DNA of 64,000 nucleotides from Synechococcus sp. KORDI-100 (lineage in GTDB: Bacteria; Cyanobacteriota; Cyanobacteriia; PCC-6307; Cyanobiaceae), in assembly GCF_000737535.1 (NCBI RefSeq), contig NZ_CP006269.1, forward strand, positions 248,001 to 312,000. Direction: 5' to 3'. Position numbers and translations under genes: made by a program. This document shows, piece after piece, positions 17,553 through 26,127 of this stretch. Each line of letters opens with the position of its first letter. Position 1 is the stretch's first letter. Under the pieces are notes generated by a model, which ran no database searches, was not told where the DNA came from, and saw only the letters and a list, made by a program, of their open reading frames with translations.

Positions 17553-18503
17553 TTAGCGGTTGGCCTCCAGTTGCAGATGTTTCATCCATTTCACCGTGTA
17601 GCAATTCTCTCCATCGGGAAGTTCACTATTTCTGTAAGCAGTGGTGATCTCATCAATGGCGCTTTGAACACTGAATTGGGGCTGAAAACCAGTGGCCAGC
17701 AATTTGCTGGAATCTTGGCGGTAGGACCGTGGGTCGTTGGATTCGCTCACCATGATCTCGGCGCCAGTGCCCTGCTGCACCCGTTGGGCAATCTCAAGGA
17801 TTTTCAGATTTTCAAAACCGGCGTTGTAGCAACCGGAGGGCAGCTCTGGATGGGCGAGAAAGTGGAGATACACATTGGCCATATCCTTAATATGGATGTT
17901 GGGCCTGGTTTGGTCTCCGCCGAACACTGTGATTTTTCCATTCTTGAGTCCCTGGTAAGTGAGCATGTTGACGCTCACATCCAGGCGCATGCGGGGTGAT
18001 AAACCACACACGGTGGCTGGGCGGATGCAGTGCACCTGCATCTGATCTGCGTAGGAGAGGAACACCCGTTCCGCCACCATCTTGGTTTTGTTGTAAACCG
18101 AGATCGGTACCAGGGTGAGGTCTTCGGTGACCTGGGGCTCATCCTTCACGCCATACACACTGCCGGAGCTGGCGAAGATGAAGTGCTTTACGCTAGCGCG
18201 AACAGCTCGATCAGCTAGCTGCTGCCCTGCCAGCACATTCACCTCCCAACTCAAGGTGGGGTTGAGCTCCACCGCTGGATCATTGGCAATGTTCGCCAGA
18301 TGAATGATGGCCTCCACGCCATCGAGCGGGATGGCAGCGGTGTCACGCACATCCAGCTTGAGGTTGGTGAGCTGGGGGTGCTCCGGCAGGGCATTGCCAA
18401 ACCACTGGGTGTCGATGCTGATCACGCTGTGACCATCAGCCAGCAGCAGGGGGATCAGCACGGAACCCTTGTAGCCGCAGCCACCAGTAACGAGCAGTTT
18501 CAT
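17553..18503 (-). CDS. NAD-dependent epimerase/dehydratase (extended SDR)
   Basis: A 316-residue extended SDR. The dinucleotide-binding motif is LLVTGGCGYKGSVLIPLLLA at residues 3-22, with Lys in place of the usual Phe-Ile. The catalytic region shows FASSGSVYGVKDEP and SVYNKTKMVAERV with YxxxK. HIKDMANVYLHFL is the typical C-terminal 'H..D.A' motif. It probably acts on a nucleotide-activated sugar made by the kinase/nucleotidyltransferase two genes upstream. It overlaps the next SDR by 4 bp. The reaction (epimerisation, dehydration or reduction) cannot be fixed. Confidence 0.84.
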   Translation of the reverse strand: MKLLVTGGCGYKGSVLIPLLLADGHSVISIDTQWFGNALPEHPQLTNLKLDVRDTAAIPLDGVEAIIHLANIANDPAVELNPTLSWEVNVLAGQQLADRAVRASVKHFIFASSGSVYGVKDEPQVTEDLTLVPISVYNKTKMVAERVFLSYADQMQVHCIRPATVCGLSPRMRLDVSVNMLTYQGLKNGKITVFGGDQTRPNIHIKDMANVYLHFLAHPELPSGCYNAGFENLKILEIAQRVQQGTGAEIMVSESNDPRSYRQDSSKLLATGFQPQFSVQSAIDEITTAYRNSELPDGENCYTVKWMKHLQLEANR

Positions 18504-19522
18504 GACTTGTGCTGGTAACTCCAGGGCAGGGTCTTGAGGGTGGGCAGATTGGCATCCACCCAGGCCAGTGTCTCCTGAAGGCCCTGCTGCAGGCTGATTT
18601 GATCAGACCAGCCATGCACCTGGCGCATGGCTGAACTCTCGAGCAGGTAACTCTGATCCTTGCCGAGGCGTTCCTCGCTGCTCTGCACCAGTTCGTTGAA
18701 GTTGGCGCCAGCAAGGTGGCAGATCTGCTCCACCAGCTTCTTGATGCTGCAGCTCTCCTGGGTGGAGAGGTGCCATGTGCTGCCCGGTTCCCCTTCGGAG
18801 GCCAGCTGCAAGGTGGCGCGCACCACATCCTTGATATGGATGAAGGCACGCATGGAATGGCCGCCGCCATGGAGCTGCATGGGCTTACCGGTGCGGGCGC
18901 TCAGCAATGTGCGGGGAATGATGCGATAGAGCTGTTGGCCGGGGCCATACACATTGGCCGCGCGGGTGAACACCACCGGGAACCCATAGGCCTGATGGAA
19001 GCTGTGCAGGTGCAGATCACAGGCTGCCCGGCTTACGGCATAAGGGGTGCTGGGCGCGAAGTGGTTGTGCTCTTTGATCCAGCCACCATCGGTGCTGCCA
19101 TAAACCTCAGGCGTGGTGACATGTACGTATTTCTGCAGAAAGGGTTGCTGCCGCAGGGCATCGTGCAGGGCCACTTGGGCCACCACATTGGTGCGGTACC
19201 AGTGGGTGGGATTGAGCCAGCTTTCGGCAACCATGCCCTGGGCGGCGAAGTTCACCACGAGCTCGGGTTGCACCCGATTGATTAAGACCAACAGGGCGTC
19301 CAGTTGGCTGTTGAGATCAATGGCTTCAAAGGTGAAATTCTCCGCAGTGGCCAGGGGCGTGCCTCCACTTGCTTGCGGCCAGCGGTAAGGAAGGAAAACG
19401 GGATTGGGCTCTTCCGAGCGGCTCACCCCCCATACCGGATGGCCGGCGGCGAGGGCTTCAGCAACAAAGTGGCTGCCGCTGAAGCTGTTGGAACCGATGA
19501 CAAGGACTTTTTGCTTTGTCAT
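18500..19522 (-). CDS. GDP-mannose-4,6-dehydratase-like extended SDR
   Basis: A 340-residue extended SDR. The cofactor motif is VLVIGSNSFSGSHFVAEAL (GxxxFxG), then VNFAAQGMVAESWLNPTHWY, HVTTPEVYGSTDGGW, TPYAVSRAACDLHL (YxxxR/K region: Tyr-Ala-Val-Ser-Arg, so Arg stands where Lys is usual), FTRAANVYGPGQQLYRIIPR and FIHIKDVVRATL. It resembles dTDP-glucose and GDP-mannose 4,6-dehydratases. ATGA overlaps join it to both neighbours. The Lys-to-Arg change should be confirmed by alignment because the Ser and Tyr also seem shifted. Confidence 0.82.
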   Translation of the reverse strand: MTKQKVLVIGSNSFSGSHFVAEALAAGHPVWGVSRSEEPNPVFLPYRWPQASGGTPLATAENFTFEAIDLNSQLDALLVLINRVQPELVVNFAAQGMVAESWLNPTHWYRTNVVAQVALHDALRQQPFLQKYVHVTTPEVYGSTDGGWIKEHNHFAPSTPYAVSRAACDLHLHSFHQAYGFPVVFTRAANVYGPGQQLYRIIPRTLLSARTGKPMQLHGGGHSMRAFIHIKDVVRATLQLASEGEPGSTWHLSTQESCSIKKLVEQICHLAGANFNELVQSSEERLGKDQSYLLESSAMRQVHGWSDQISLQQGLQETLAWVDANLPTLKTLPWSYQHKS

Positions 19523-21006
19523 GGCTGCAAAACTTCCTCCAGGCTGCTACGCAAAGCATTTGCGCTGATTGGCGTGTTGCCCATGGTTTCAACGGCAAGG
19601 GCCGCCATGCAGCAGGCCAAAGCTGCACTAGGCATCATTGCCTGCCCACTTGCGAGTGCGGTGGCGAATAGAGCTAAAAGTGAATCACCAGCTCCTGCTA
19701 CATCTAGAGGATTCACGGACAAGGCAGGAAAGGCTTGGTTGCTAACCAAGCCATCGGGGTCACGGTCGTAAGCAATAAACCCTTCTGGACCAAGTTTCAT
19801 TACGAGGCGTTCACTTCCAGTGATCTGAAGCAGGCTCTGGCTCAGTTGTTCGAGACCGCTGTCTTTATCTTGTAAAGCAAAACGGGCTTCTCTTTCATTA
19901 GGGCAGAGCAGAGAAAAATTTTTGAACCGTGTCACTGAACCTACTTGACTGCTGCATTGTAGGTCTCCAAACGTTAGAAGATTATATTTTCTCGACAATT
20001 TTTGCACTGTTTTTAAGATATTAGGGGTGACTACGCCGTAAACAAAGTCTGAGATAATTATACCATCCGCATAACAGGCAAGCTCTTCTAATTTATCAAT
20101 GATTTCTTTTTCCACCTTCACATCTAGGTTCTTGTCCTCTAATCGACTCACGCGAAAAAGTTTTTGGTTTTCAACAACATATCTCTTTTTAAAAGTTGTT
20201 GGTCGTGTTGGATCTTGTACTATCCCGTTGCCTATGTCTTGATCCGAAAGAGTCTTAGTGACTGTTTCGGCATTTGCGTCATTGCCAACAACTGATACTA
20301 AATCACAATGTGCACCCAAAGCACTGATATGAGCTGCCACTACAGCTGCTCCACCAACAAAATCTTTTTTCTCTAATTCACGAACTACCACAACCGGTGC
20401 TTCAGCACTCATTCCTATAGCTTCACATGCTGCATATTGGTCGACAATTGTATCACCAACGACAATCAATCTCGCTTGCTTCCATGAATCTATTGAATTA
20501 GATAGTTGAGATACACTGATATTTTGTCGCCGACATGCATTTCGAAATAGCTCATGTCTCTGTTGTTTAAGTTCCCGTTCTGATGCACTAAGGAGATCTG
20601 CAGTGGCGTAATGAATCTCACCCGCATGGAATTGAATTTCCCCACCCTGCCTTTTTATAATATCAATCGTTTCATGAATTAAAGGCTTATTTTTGTACTC
20701 ATTGCCAAGAACTAAAATAGACGGTTGTAGACTTTTAATAGCGACATCTAACTCATCGCCTTCAAGAAGAAGAATTTTGTCAGCAATACCAAGAAGATTC
20801 AGCGCTTCCGCCCGTTCATCTTGGTTAAATGTATAATCTGCTTCAGTACTATCACCAATTAGTGCAATTATAAATTCTTCGCCTAGATTTCGAGCATGTT
20901 TAAGATACCGAATATGGCCCGGATGAATTGTATTAAAATGTCCGAACCCTAGGATACATTTTGGAGATGCAGAGACTTCACTCAGCGTAAAAAGATTATA
21001 TGTCAT
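19519..21006 (-). CDS. Bifunctional sugar nucleotidyltransferase/PfkB kinase (HldE-like, reversed domain order)
   Basis: A 495-residue fusion. Residues 1 to about 150 are a cytidylyltransferase-fold domain: FGHFNTIHPGHIRYLKHAR (HxGH) and VLGNEYKNKPLI. Residues about 165-495 are a PfkB/ribokinase domain: LIVVGDTIVDQYAACE, DFVGGAAVVAAHISALGAHCDLV, LLCPNEREARFA and NPLDVAGAGDSLLALFA with the catalytic Asp. Canonical HldE has the kinase first and the nucleotidyltransferase second; here the order is reversed. It would phosphorylate a sugar and couple it to a nucleotide. It is the first gene of the tightly overlapping unit reaching down to 14.2 kb. Confidence 0.85.
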   Translation of the reverse strand: MTYNLFTLSEVSASPKCILGFGHFNTIHPGHIRYLKHARNLGEEFIIALIGDSTEADYTFNQDERAEALNLLGIADKILLLEGDELDVAIKSLQPSILVLGNEYKNKPLIHETIDIIKRQGGEIQFHAGEIHYATADLLSASERELKQQRHELFRNACRRQNISVSQLSNSIDSWKQARLIVVGDTIVDQYAACEAIGMSAEAPVVVVRELEKKDFVGGAAVVAAHISALGAHCDLVSVVGNDANAETVTKTLSDQDIGNGIVQDPTRPTTFKKRYVVENQKLFRVSRLEDKNLDVKVEKEIIDKLEELACYADGIIISDFVYGVVTPNILKTVQKLSRKYNLLTFGDLQCSSQVGSVTRFKNFSLLCPNEREARFALQDKDSGLEQLSQSLLQITGSERLVMKLGPEGFIAYDRDPDGLVSNQAFPALSVNPLDVAGAGDSLLALFATALASGQAMMPSAALACCMAALAVETMGNTPISANALRSSLEEVLQP

Positions 21007-21145
21007 ATCAAAATATCGATAGAAGGCAGTGTTTTAGCAAGCATTCAACCGATTATAGACCAGTGCAAGAGTGACGATCTTTGCCTTCGTTAAGCAACCC
21101 ACCTATTCAAGTAACTTCAAGCTTGGCGTTTGTTCAAACTTGGCT

Positions 21146-21568
21146 CTAGCTTAAGTGATTTTTTAAATAAGTAAGATGTTCCTGATGGTTCATGTTTGCC
21201 AATGACTCATCAATCAAGATGAGGTTCTCAATTTCTTGTGCTGTTGTAGTGTCGTTCAATATTAAGCCTTCAACAGCAAAATGAAGGTTAATATTATTTG
21301 TCATGCAAAAAGAGTAAACATTACTCCTAATTGACGCGGATAAAGGAAGTTGCCAAACACTAAAAAATACAACATGAGGAAATCCTTCATATAGAGCAGC
21401 CCAAAGTTGACATTGTGATTCTGCCGATAATGCATATTCAGCACGAGAAAGAACAAAAGATAAGCCTAGAGAGTCACAATAACTTTTTATAATTCGATTC
21501 TGAATGTGCTGCGGAGCTCTGTTACCTCGAAATTCTCCACTGGCTATGTAGCCTCTTGCAAATTTCAT
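21146..21568 (-). CDS. Sporadic carbohydrate cluster protein, LIC12192-like (TIGR04323-type)
   Basis: A 140-residue protein of unknown biochemical function. The start MKFARGYIASGEFRGNRAP and the body (QNRIIKSYCDSLGLSF, ALYEGFPHVVFFSVWQLP) match my memory of the small family first named from Leptospira carbohydrate clusters. I chose ATG 21568; the frame is open to a TTG two codons further up. It lies 12 bp after a dioxygenase that belongs to a companion family, which supports both names. No catalytic residue can be proposed from sequence. Confidence 0.68.
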   Translation of the reverse strand: MKFARGYIASGEFRGNRAPQHIQNRIIKSYCDSLGLSFVLSRAEYALSAESQCQLWAALYEGFPHVVFFSVWQLPLSASIRSNVYSFCMTNNINLHFAVEGLILNDTTTAQEIENLILIDESLANMNHQEHLTYLKNHLS

Positions 21569-21580
21569 CGTCAAATGTGT

Positions 21581-22393
21581 CTAGTTTGCAGGATGTTTGT
21601 AATCGATACCAACTCTAGTACAAGTTTTTAGAGTAATCGGCATAAAATACTCACCTAGTTTTTTGTCCCAATACGGCGTATGAAGACCCTTGAACCTACA
21701 GTTAAGTGACCAGTGGGAACTATTTTCTTGGTTCAAAGCAAAGCCATGAGGTATAGATTGATCAAAGGCTAGTACGTCACCATATTTAATCGTGATCCAC
21801 GTAAGATTATCTTTTACTTTTTCGTACATATCGTCGGTATTTAGTTTTAGCAGACTCTTATCTTCACGAAGTTTTAGGTAGGTGTCTTTTTTCAATATAT
21901 ATAGACACATGCTGTTGGTACAGTTAACCAGTGGCGTCCATATATTTAACTCGTAAGGTGATACTCCATTCCAAGTATCTGCATGCATCGGTAGAACATC
22001 ATTTTTGTTGTGAGGAAAATTAATCGATAATCCTATACGTTTTTGCATTGCAAGCTCGTTTCCACAGAGTTGATAAATGATTTTTTGCGCTGCAAGATAA
22101 TAATGATGATTAAACTTAATGTTTCTGCTAATATTATTAATTACTGATAGCCGAAGATCGTTGCTTTCAGGGCCATCCATGAATGTGTGGAACTCTTCCA
22201 GATGATATTGTTTTGAGTTTACGGCTATTTTTTTCTTAAAAATAAATTCATTGGCTGCGTCATATATGAATTTCTTAACGATATCAAGATGCTTTTGATT
22301 GGCTTTCTCAATTACATATCCATCAGACATAAATCTGCTACATAAGGCCTTTTCCTCGTCTGACCTAAAGTCCCACAAGCCGAAATCATCCAT
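21581..22393 (-). CDS. Sporadic carbohydrate cluster 2OG-Fe(II) oxygenase
   Basis: A 270-residue protein if it starts at ATG 22393 (MDDFGLWDFRSDEEKA); the frame continues 23 codons to a TTG but that stretch looks non-conserved. The iron site is MHADTWNGVSPYELNIWTP (HxD) plus DQSIPHGFALNQENSSHWSLNCRF (distal His and the Arg that would bind 2-oxoglutarate). KRIGLSINFPHNKND precedes the HxD. The family travels with the small LIC12192-like protein and presumably hydroxylates or desaturates a sugar intermediate. It lies 12 bp upstream of that gene in the same direction. Confidence 0.75.
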   Translation of the reverse strand: MDDFGLWDFRSDEEKALCSRFMSDGYVIEKANQKHLDIVKKFIYDAANEFIFKKKIAVNSKQYHLEEFHTFMDGPESNDLRLSVINNISRNIKFNHHYYLAAQKIIYQLCGNELAMQKRIGLSINFPHNKNDVLPMHADTWNGVSPYELNIWTPLVNCTNSMCLYILKKDTYLKLREDKSLLKLNTDDMYEKVKDNLTWITIKYGDVLAFDQSIPHGFALNQENSSHWSLNCRFKGLHTPYWDKKLGEYFMPITLKTCTRVGIDYKHPAN

Positions 22394-22462
22394 CAAGTAA
22401 AACCTAACTCTAGCTAAGATAAATAATACAAGCAAGGATTTAACAGATTCTATGTTTGCCAA

Positions 22463-22695
22463 TACAAACTCTTAGTCATAGACTTTGACTTTAAGTCGCA
22501 AAAGCTACATAACTTTAAACAATACTCCAATGAGTTGGCTTACATTATTAATTCTTCGACGATCCGAGTCACATTTATTATCCCGAATCAATGGACATAC
22601 TGTCGCGATTATTGTCTGTAAAAGATAAATGAATGAAAGAAAACTGAAACTAATGATTATTGCAAGCAGCCACCCATCTCTTAAATATCAACATT
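22463..22695. other. Intergenic stretch, no gene seen
   Basis: An AT-rich gap between the pyruvate-kinase-like gene and the dioxygenase start, both on the minus strand. I saw no reading frame, tRNA-like fold or T-run hairpin here. It probably holds the promoter of the dioxygenase/LIC12192 pair, but no convincing -35/-10 pair could be picked by eye. Confidence 0.4.
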
Positions 22696-23757
22696 TTATC
22701 TGTTTCTGTTCAGCCAAAGCTTCATGGTCGGATCAGTGATTTCATTTCTGTCTAAATCAGCAAACAAGAGAGATGATCTACTCAAAGTATATTTGTGCAT
22801 TAATTCTCTTACGATTTCGGCGCAAAGTATAGGTTTATTGCCGATTGCAGTCTCGGCTGCGAGAACAATACCAGCAGCACCCATTTCAAGTGTACTGACT
22901 ATGTCATTGAGTTCTGCTCTAGTAGGAAGTTCTCCATCTATTAAGCTTTCCAGCACATTGGTGGCGACGTAACATGGAGTATCAAGCTTCCTCGCTGTTT
23001 GAATAATTCCTCTTTGCGCAAAAGGTATATCTAAAATACTCAGCTCTCTCGACAAATCACCCCTGTCTATCAAAATGCCATCTGACTCGCTACAAATAGC
23101 GTGTAATGCATGAATACTTGCTCGACTTTCTATTTTGCTAACTATAGTTGCCTCGTTAACTATTTTTCTTGCAAATTGTATTGCCTGTACTGACTTGCAA
23201 AAAGATATAAAAATATCTCGAATTCCGAGATCATTTGCAATTTTTAGTGCACTTATATCTTTGGGCGTAAAATCATCTAACTCAATTTCACGATTTAAAA
23301 TATCAACACCTTTATTTTTGCCAGCAGATCCTGCTGAAATACACTCACAAAAATATCCTTTATTTACCTTTTCTTTAAGCACTACTACTAGACCATTGAA
23401 GTCTATCCTTATTACATCACCAACCATTAGCTTTGAGATGACGTTTTCTGGAGATAGTGATATTGATTGTAGTTTTTTGTTATCCTGAAGGCCTGTTGAT
23501 TCCCCAATTAATACAATCTCTCCTACTTTGACATTAACATCATTTATATCGGGGCACAAATTAGTTCTAATTTGTGCCCCTTCTGTGTCAAGGGCTATCT
23601 TAATACCAAGTTTCTGGCCAATTTCATAGTATTTTTGTATATCTTTAAGCGCTGCGTGAGACATGTTGATTCTAAAAATATCTACACCCGCTTTTTTTAA
23701 ATCATTGAGCTTCTCCGGTGCTTCACAGGCTGGTCCAAGAGTGCAAATTATTTTCAC
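22696..23757 (-). CDS. Pyruvate-kinase-like protein lacking the C-terminal domain
   Basis: A 353-residue protein, well short of the roughly 470 or more of housekeeping pyruvate kinase. It keeps the A barrel and B domain: IICTLGPACEAPEKL, GVDIFRINMSHA, KIALDTEGAQIRTNL, the signature IVSKIESRASIHAL with the catalytic Lys, SDGILIDRGDLSREL, YVATNVLESL, LPTRAELNDI and LAAETAIGNKP. The C-terminal allosteric domain is absent, and MARGDLG, ATQMLESM and GETAxGxYP are each altered. It starts at GTG 23757. I think it is a pathway-specific paralogue that uses phosphoenolpyruvate or a similar enol phosphate. Confidence 0.8.
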   Translation of the reverse strand: MKIICTLGPACEAPEKLNDLKKAGVDIFRINMSHAALKDIQKYYEIGQKLGIKIALDTEGAQIRTNLCPDINDVNVKVGEIVLIGESTGLQDNKKLQSISLSPENVISKLMVGDVIRIDFNGLVVVLKEKVNKGYFCECISAGSAGKNKGVDILNREIELDDFTPKDISALKIANDLGIRDIFISFCKSVQAIQFARKIVNEATIVSKIESRASIHALHAICSESDGILIDRGDLSRELSILDIPFAQRGIIQTARKLDTPCYVATNVLESLIDGELPTRAELNDIVSTLEMGAAGIVLAAETAIGNKPILCAEIVRELMHKYTLSRSSLLFADLDRNEITDPTMKLWLNRNR

Positions 23758-23841
23758 AAATTACGCTTGCAGTTTATTCATGTTATTATATCAGAATACC
23801 TGGCCTTGAATTTATCAGACTTTGCGTCCTTCAATCCTTTT

Positions 23842-25203
23842 ATGAACAATGAAATGAAACATCAGAAATTTAATATGTTTGCTTTAGTTGTTGGTCCGGG
23901 AGCAGGAAGCAAATACCTTCATACATTACTTGATTCTCACCCCGAAATGTATGCAATACCAGGATATTGCATGATGTATTTTTACCCCCACTATTTCGAT
24001 ATTTACAAGTCTGTCAGGAGCAATTTTGATTTAATTAATATTCTCTTGGATCGGATTCCGCCAATCTACGATACAAGAATTATGCCTGGGAGTGAGACAC
24101 TTGACCAATTAGGCGAAGATGGTAACGAATACATGCATGTTGAAAAAAGATATTTTTTACAAAAGGTACTATCTTATCTACCCTCTTCTATTTTAGATAT
24201 TGCTTCATCAGCAGATGTTCTCTTGGCGCTACATAAGGCACATTTTGATTTTTTTTCAACGCTTATTTATAATAACAAGATGCCTAAAAATATTTTGTAC
24301 CATATTCACTGTGATGCTTATCTTCCGTTCTTGATGAAAGATTTTCCTGATTCAAAAATTATATCTATGATACGAATACCCTCAGTAAATATTTCAAGAA
24401 GACTTCGCTCAAGCATGCTGGAAGCAGACATTGTCAAATTAAATGCCCTGGATTATTATTTTGTAAAATCATCTGTCATCTCTAAAATATCATGCTATCA
24501 CTTTCGAGCTTTAAATTATTATGCAAAAGTAAGCACTGAAATATTTTTTGTAGATTACCAAGCGCTTGTGAATGACCAAATTAATATAGTCAATTCGCTG
24601 CTTAAACAATTAGGTTTACATGGCTTCTCTGATTCATGTCTCACTCCCACATTTGCTGGTAAGCCACATAAGCTCCGTTTCTATGAAAAACATCGTAATA
24701 TGACAATTGAGACTATAAATTCAAATAGTAAGTCTATTTCTTCAAAACCACGACTCATTTTAGACGCCATATATTCAGCGAAACTAGAAGGCCACTCAAT
24801 ACCCTTCATTATCAAGTTTAAATATATCCTGGAAACTTTTATGCTTAGAGATTATGAGAAAGCTGAATTAGCTCAGTTCTTTTCTTTATCTTCAATTTTT
24901 AGTTACTTCAATAATATTTCTCGTGTTGTGGCTTTATCTCCTCGCCAGTATGATTTTCTCCATGGCTATTTTCGTTTCAAATGGTCTACTCCACAGTCTT
25001 ATATTAAGATGGTTAATTTTTTGAATAAGCCACACTTAAACTCTGCCCTTTCAAATTTCCAAAAAACCAATTTAATCCTGTTTTATATTGCTATTTACTT
25101 TGTGTCATGTTTTGCAATTTTCCTATCTCTTTTTAAACGACGATACTATCAATTAATGCTACTATCGCTTGATCCAATTCAAAATGGTAGGCTAATCGAC
25201 TAA
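23842..25203 (+). CDS. Sulfotransferase-like protein with a C-terminal membrane segment
   Basis: About 453 residues from ATG 23842 (another ATG lies at 23854; the frame is open upstream to a TTG at 23767). The 5'-phosphosulfate loop is ALVVGPGAGSKYLHTLLDSHPEM, a PAPS-sulfotransferase pattern, and SKIISMIRIPSVNISRRL resembles the 3'-phosphate-binding segment. A hydrophobic run LILFYIAIYFVSCFAIFLSLF near the C-terminus suggests one membrane anchor. It would sulfate a glycan or protein. It diverges from the pyruvate-kinase-like gene and ends 4 bases into the convergent reductase gene. Confidence 0.66.
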   Translation: MNNEMKHQKFNMFALVVGPGAGSKYLHTLLDSHPEMYAIPGYCMMYFYPHYFDIYKSVRSNFDLINILLDRIPPIYDTRIMPGSETLDQLGEDGNEYMHVEKRYFLQKVLSYLPSSILDIASSADVLLALHKAHFDFFSTLIYNNKMPKNILYHIHCDAYLPFLMKDFPDSKIISMIRIPSVNISRRLRSSMLEADIVKLNALDYYFVKSSVISKISCYHFRALNYYAKVSTEIFFVDYQALVNDQINIVNSLLKQLGLHGFSDSCLTPTFAGKPHKLRFYEKHRNMTIETINSNSKSISSKPRLILDAIYSAKLEGHSIPFIIKFKYILETFMLRDYEKAELAQFFSLSSIFSYFNNISRVVALSPRQYDFLHGYFRFKWSTPQSYIKMVNFLNKPHLNSALSNFQKTNLILFYIAIYFVSCFAIFLSLFKRRYYQLMLLSLDPIQNGRLID

Positions 25204-26048
25204 TATTCGCTTTTGTCTGCATAAAGTATATTTTCAAATTGTGTTTGAGCTATATTGAGTTTTTGGAATAATTTCGCTGAATTCATCGATGTGTCATGTG
25301 GTACATCTAATTCAATGCCGAGCTCTTTTCTACTACAGCCCTTTATTTTACAATTAAGTTTGTGTATTTCCTTAAGTGCATGCATATACTCCACTCGTGT
25401 TTGATGGTTTGGTCCTCCACAGTTAAATATGCCTCCTTCAGCTTTGGCACTCAATTTGTCTAAAACTTTGTATAAATCACCAGCGTAAAGCGGCGAAAAA
25501 TATTGATCAGATGCCGCCACGATTTCCTTATTCTTCTTGATTAACTCCAATGTGTTGGTGTAAAAATTGTTGTTCAACTTTGTTGAGCATACTCTTGCTA
25601 TTCTTAGAACTGAATTGCTAGAAGACTGATCCATTACATTTATTTCACCCTTTCTTTTCTGTCTACCATACAAAGTTATAGGTAATCCCTTTAGCGAGTC
25701 ACTCTCTTTTGCAAGATGAATCTCACCACTATATACATAGTCAGTAGAGATATATATTAATCTTTTGTTGGCCCGTTTGCATGCTTTCGCGACATCCAAT
25801 GGAATGACTGTATTTACATACTGCGATAACTCTTTGTTTCTATTGCATTCTTTGTCGCTAGAAATAGCGCTTAATAAGCAAACACTTTCTGCATCTACCG
25901 TTGAGAATATTCTATTAAGTGTGTCAACTTCAAAATCTGGCAAAGTAATAATTGCATCTTCTGATCTGGAAGCGCTAATAAATAATCCTTTATCATCATG
26001 CGATGATATTAGTTTCCCGACATTTCCATTAATACCAATGACGAGCAT
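25200..26048 (-). CDS. RmlD-like nucleotide-sugar reductase (SDR)
   Basis: A 282-residue SDR. The N-terminus MLVIGINGNVGKLISS is a shortened GxxGxxG cofactor motif. LIYISTDYVYSGEIHL and TLYGRQKRKGEINV give the catalytic Thr/Tyr/Lys pattern of RmlD, and VLRIARVCS and GGIFNCGGPNHQTRVEYMH complete it. RmlD reduces a 4-keto nucleotide sugar. It is transcribed alone, diverging from the C-methyltransferase operon. The 80-base divergent gap contains TATACT at about 26091-26096, a possible -10 for the plus-strand unit. Confidence 0.78.
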   Translation of the reverse strand: MLVIGINGNVGKLISSHDDKGLFISASRSEDAIITLPDFEVDTLNRIFSTVDAESVCLLSAISSDKECNRNKELSQYVNTVIPLDVAKACKRANKRLIYISTDYVYSGEIHLAKESDSLKGLPITLYGRQKRKGEINVMDQSSSNSVLRIARVCSTKLNNNFYTNTLELIKKNKEIVAASDQYFSPLYAGDLYKVLDKLSAKAEGGIFNCGGPNHQTRVEYMHALKEIHKLNCKIKGCSRKELGIELDVPHDTSMNSAKLFQKLNIAQTQFENILYADKSEY

Positions 26049-26127
26049 GATCTGTTCGTTTTTTAGATTTTAACCTGTTCTTTCTAGTATACTTTATTTC
26101 TATTTGATATATTCATTTTATCTTTTC

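Noticed and set aside
17412-17999. 195-codon plus-strand frame over the transketolase/SDR junction
   Set aside because: It lies antisense to two genes with firm motifs and resembles no family.
18716-19285. 189-codon plus-strand frame within the SDR genes
   Set aside because: GC-rich coding DNA gives long antisense frames; the minus-strand SDR is complete, has clear motifs and 4-bp overlaps with both neighbours.
22696-23757. Pseudogene of pyruvate kinase
   Set aside because: The frame is open with conserved catalytic residues and ends cleanly at the expected domain border; it looks like a shortened functional paralogue.
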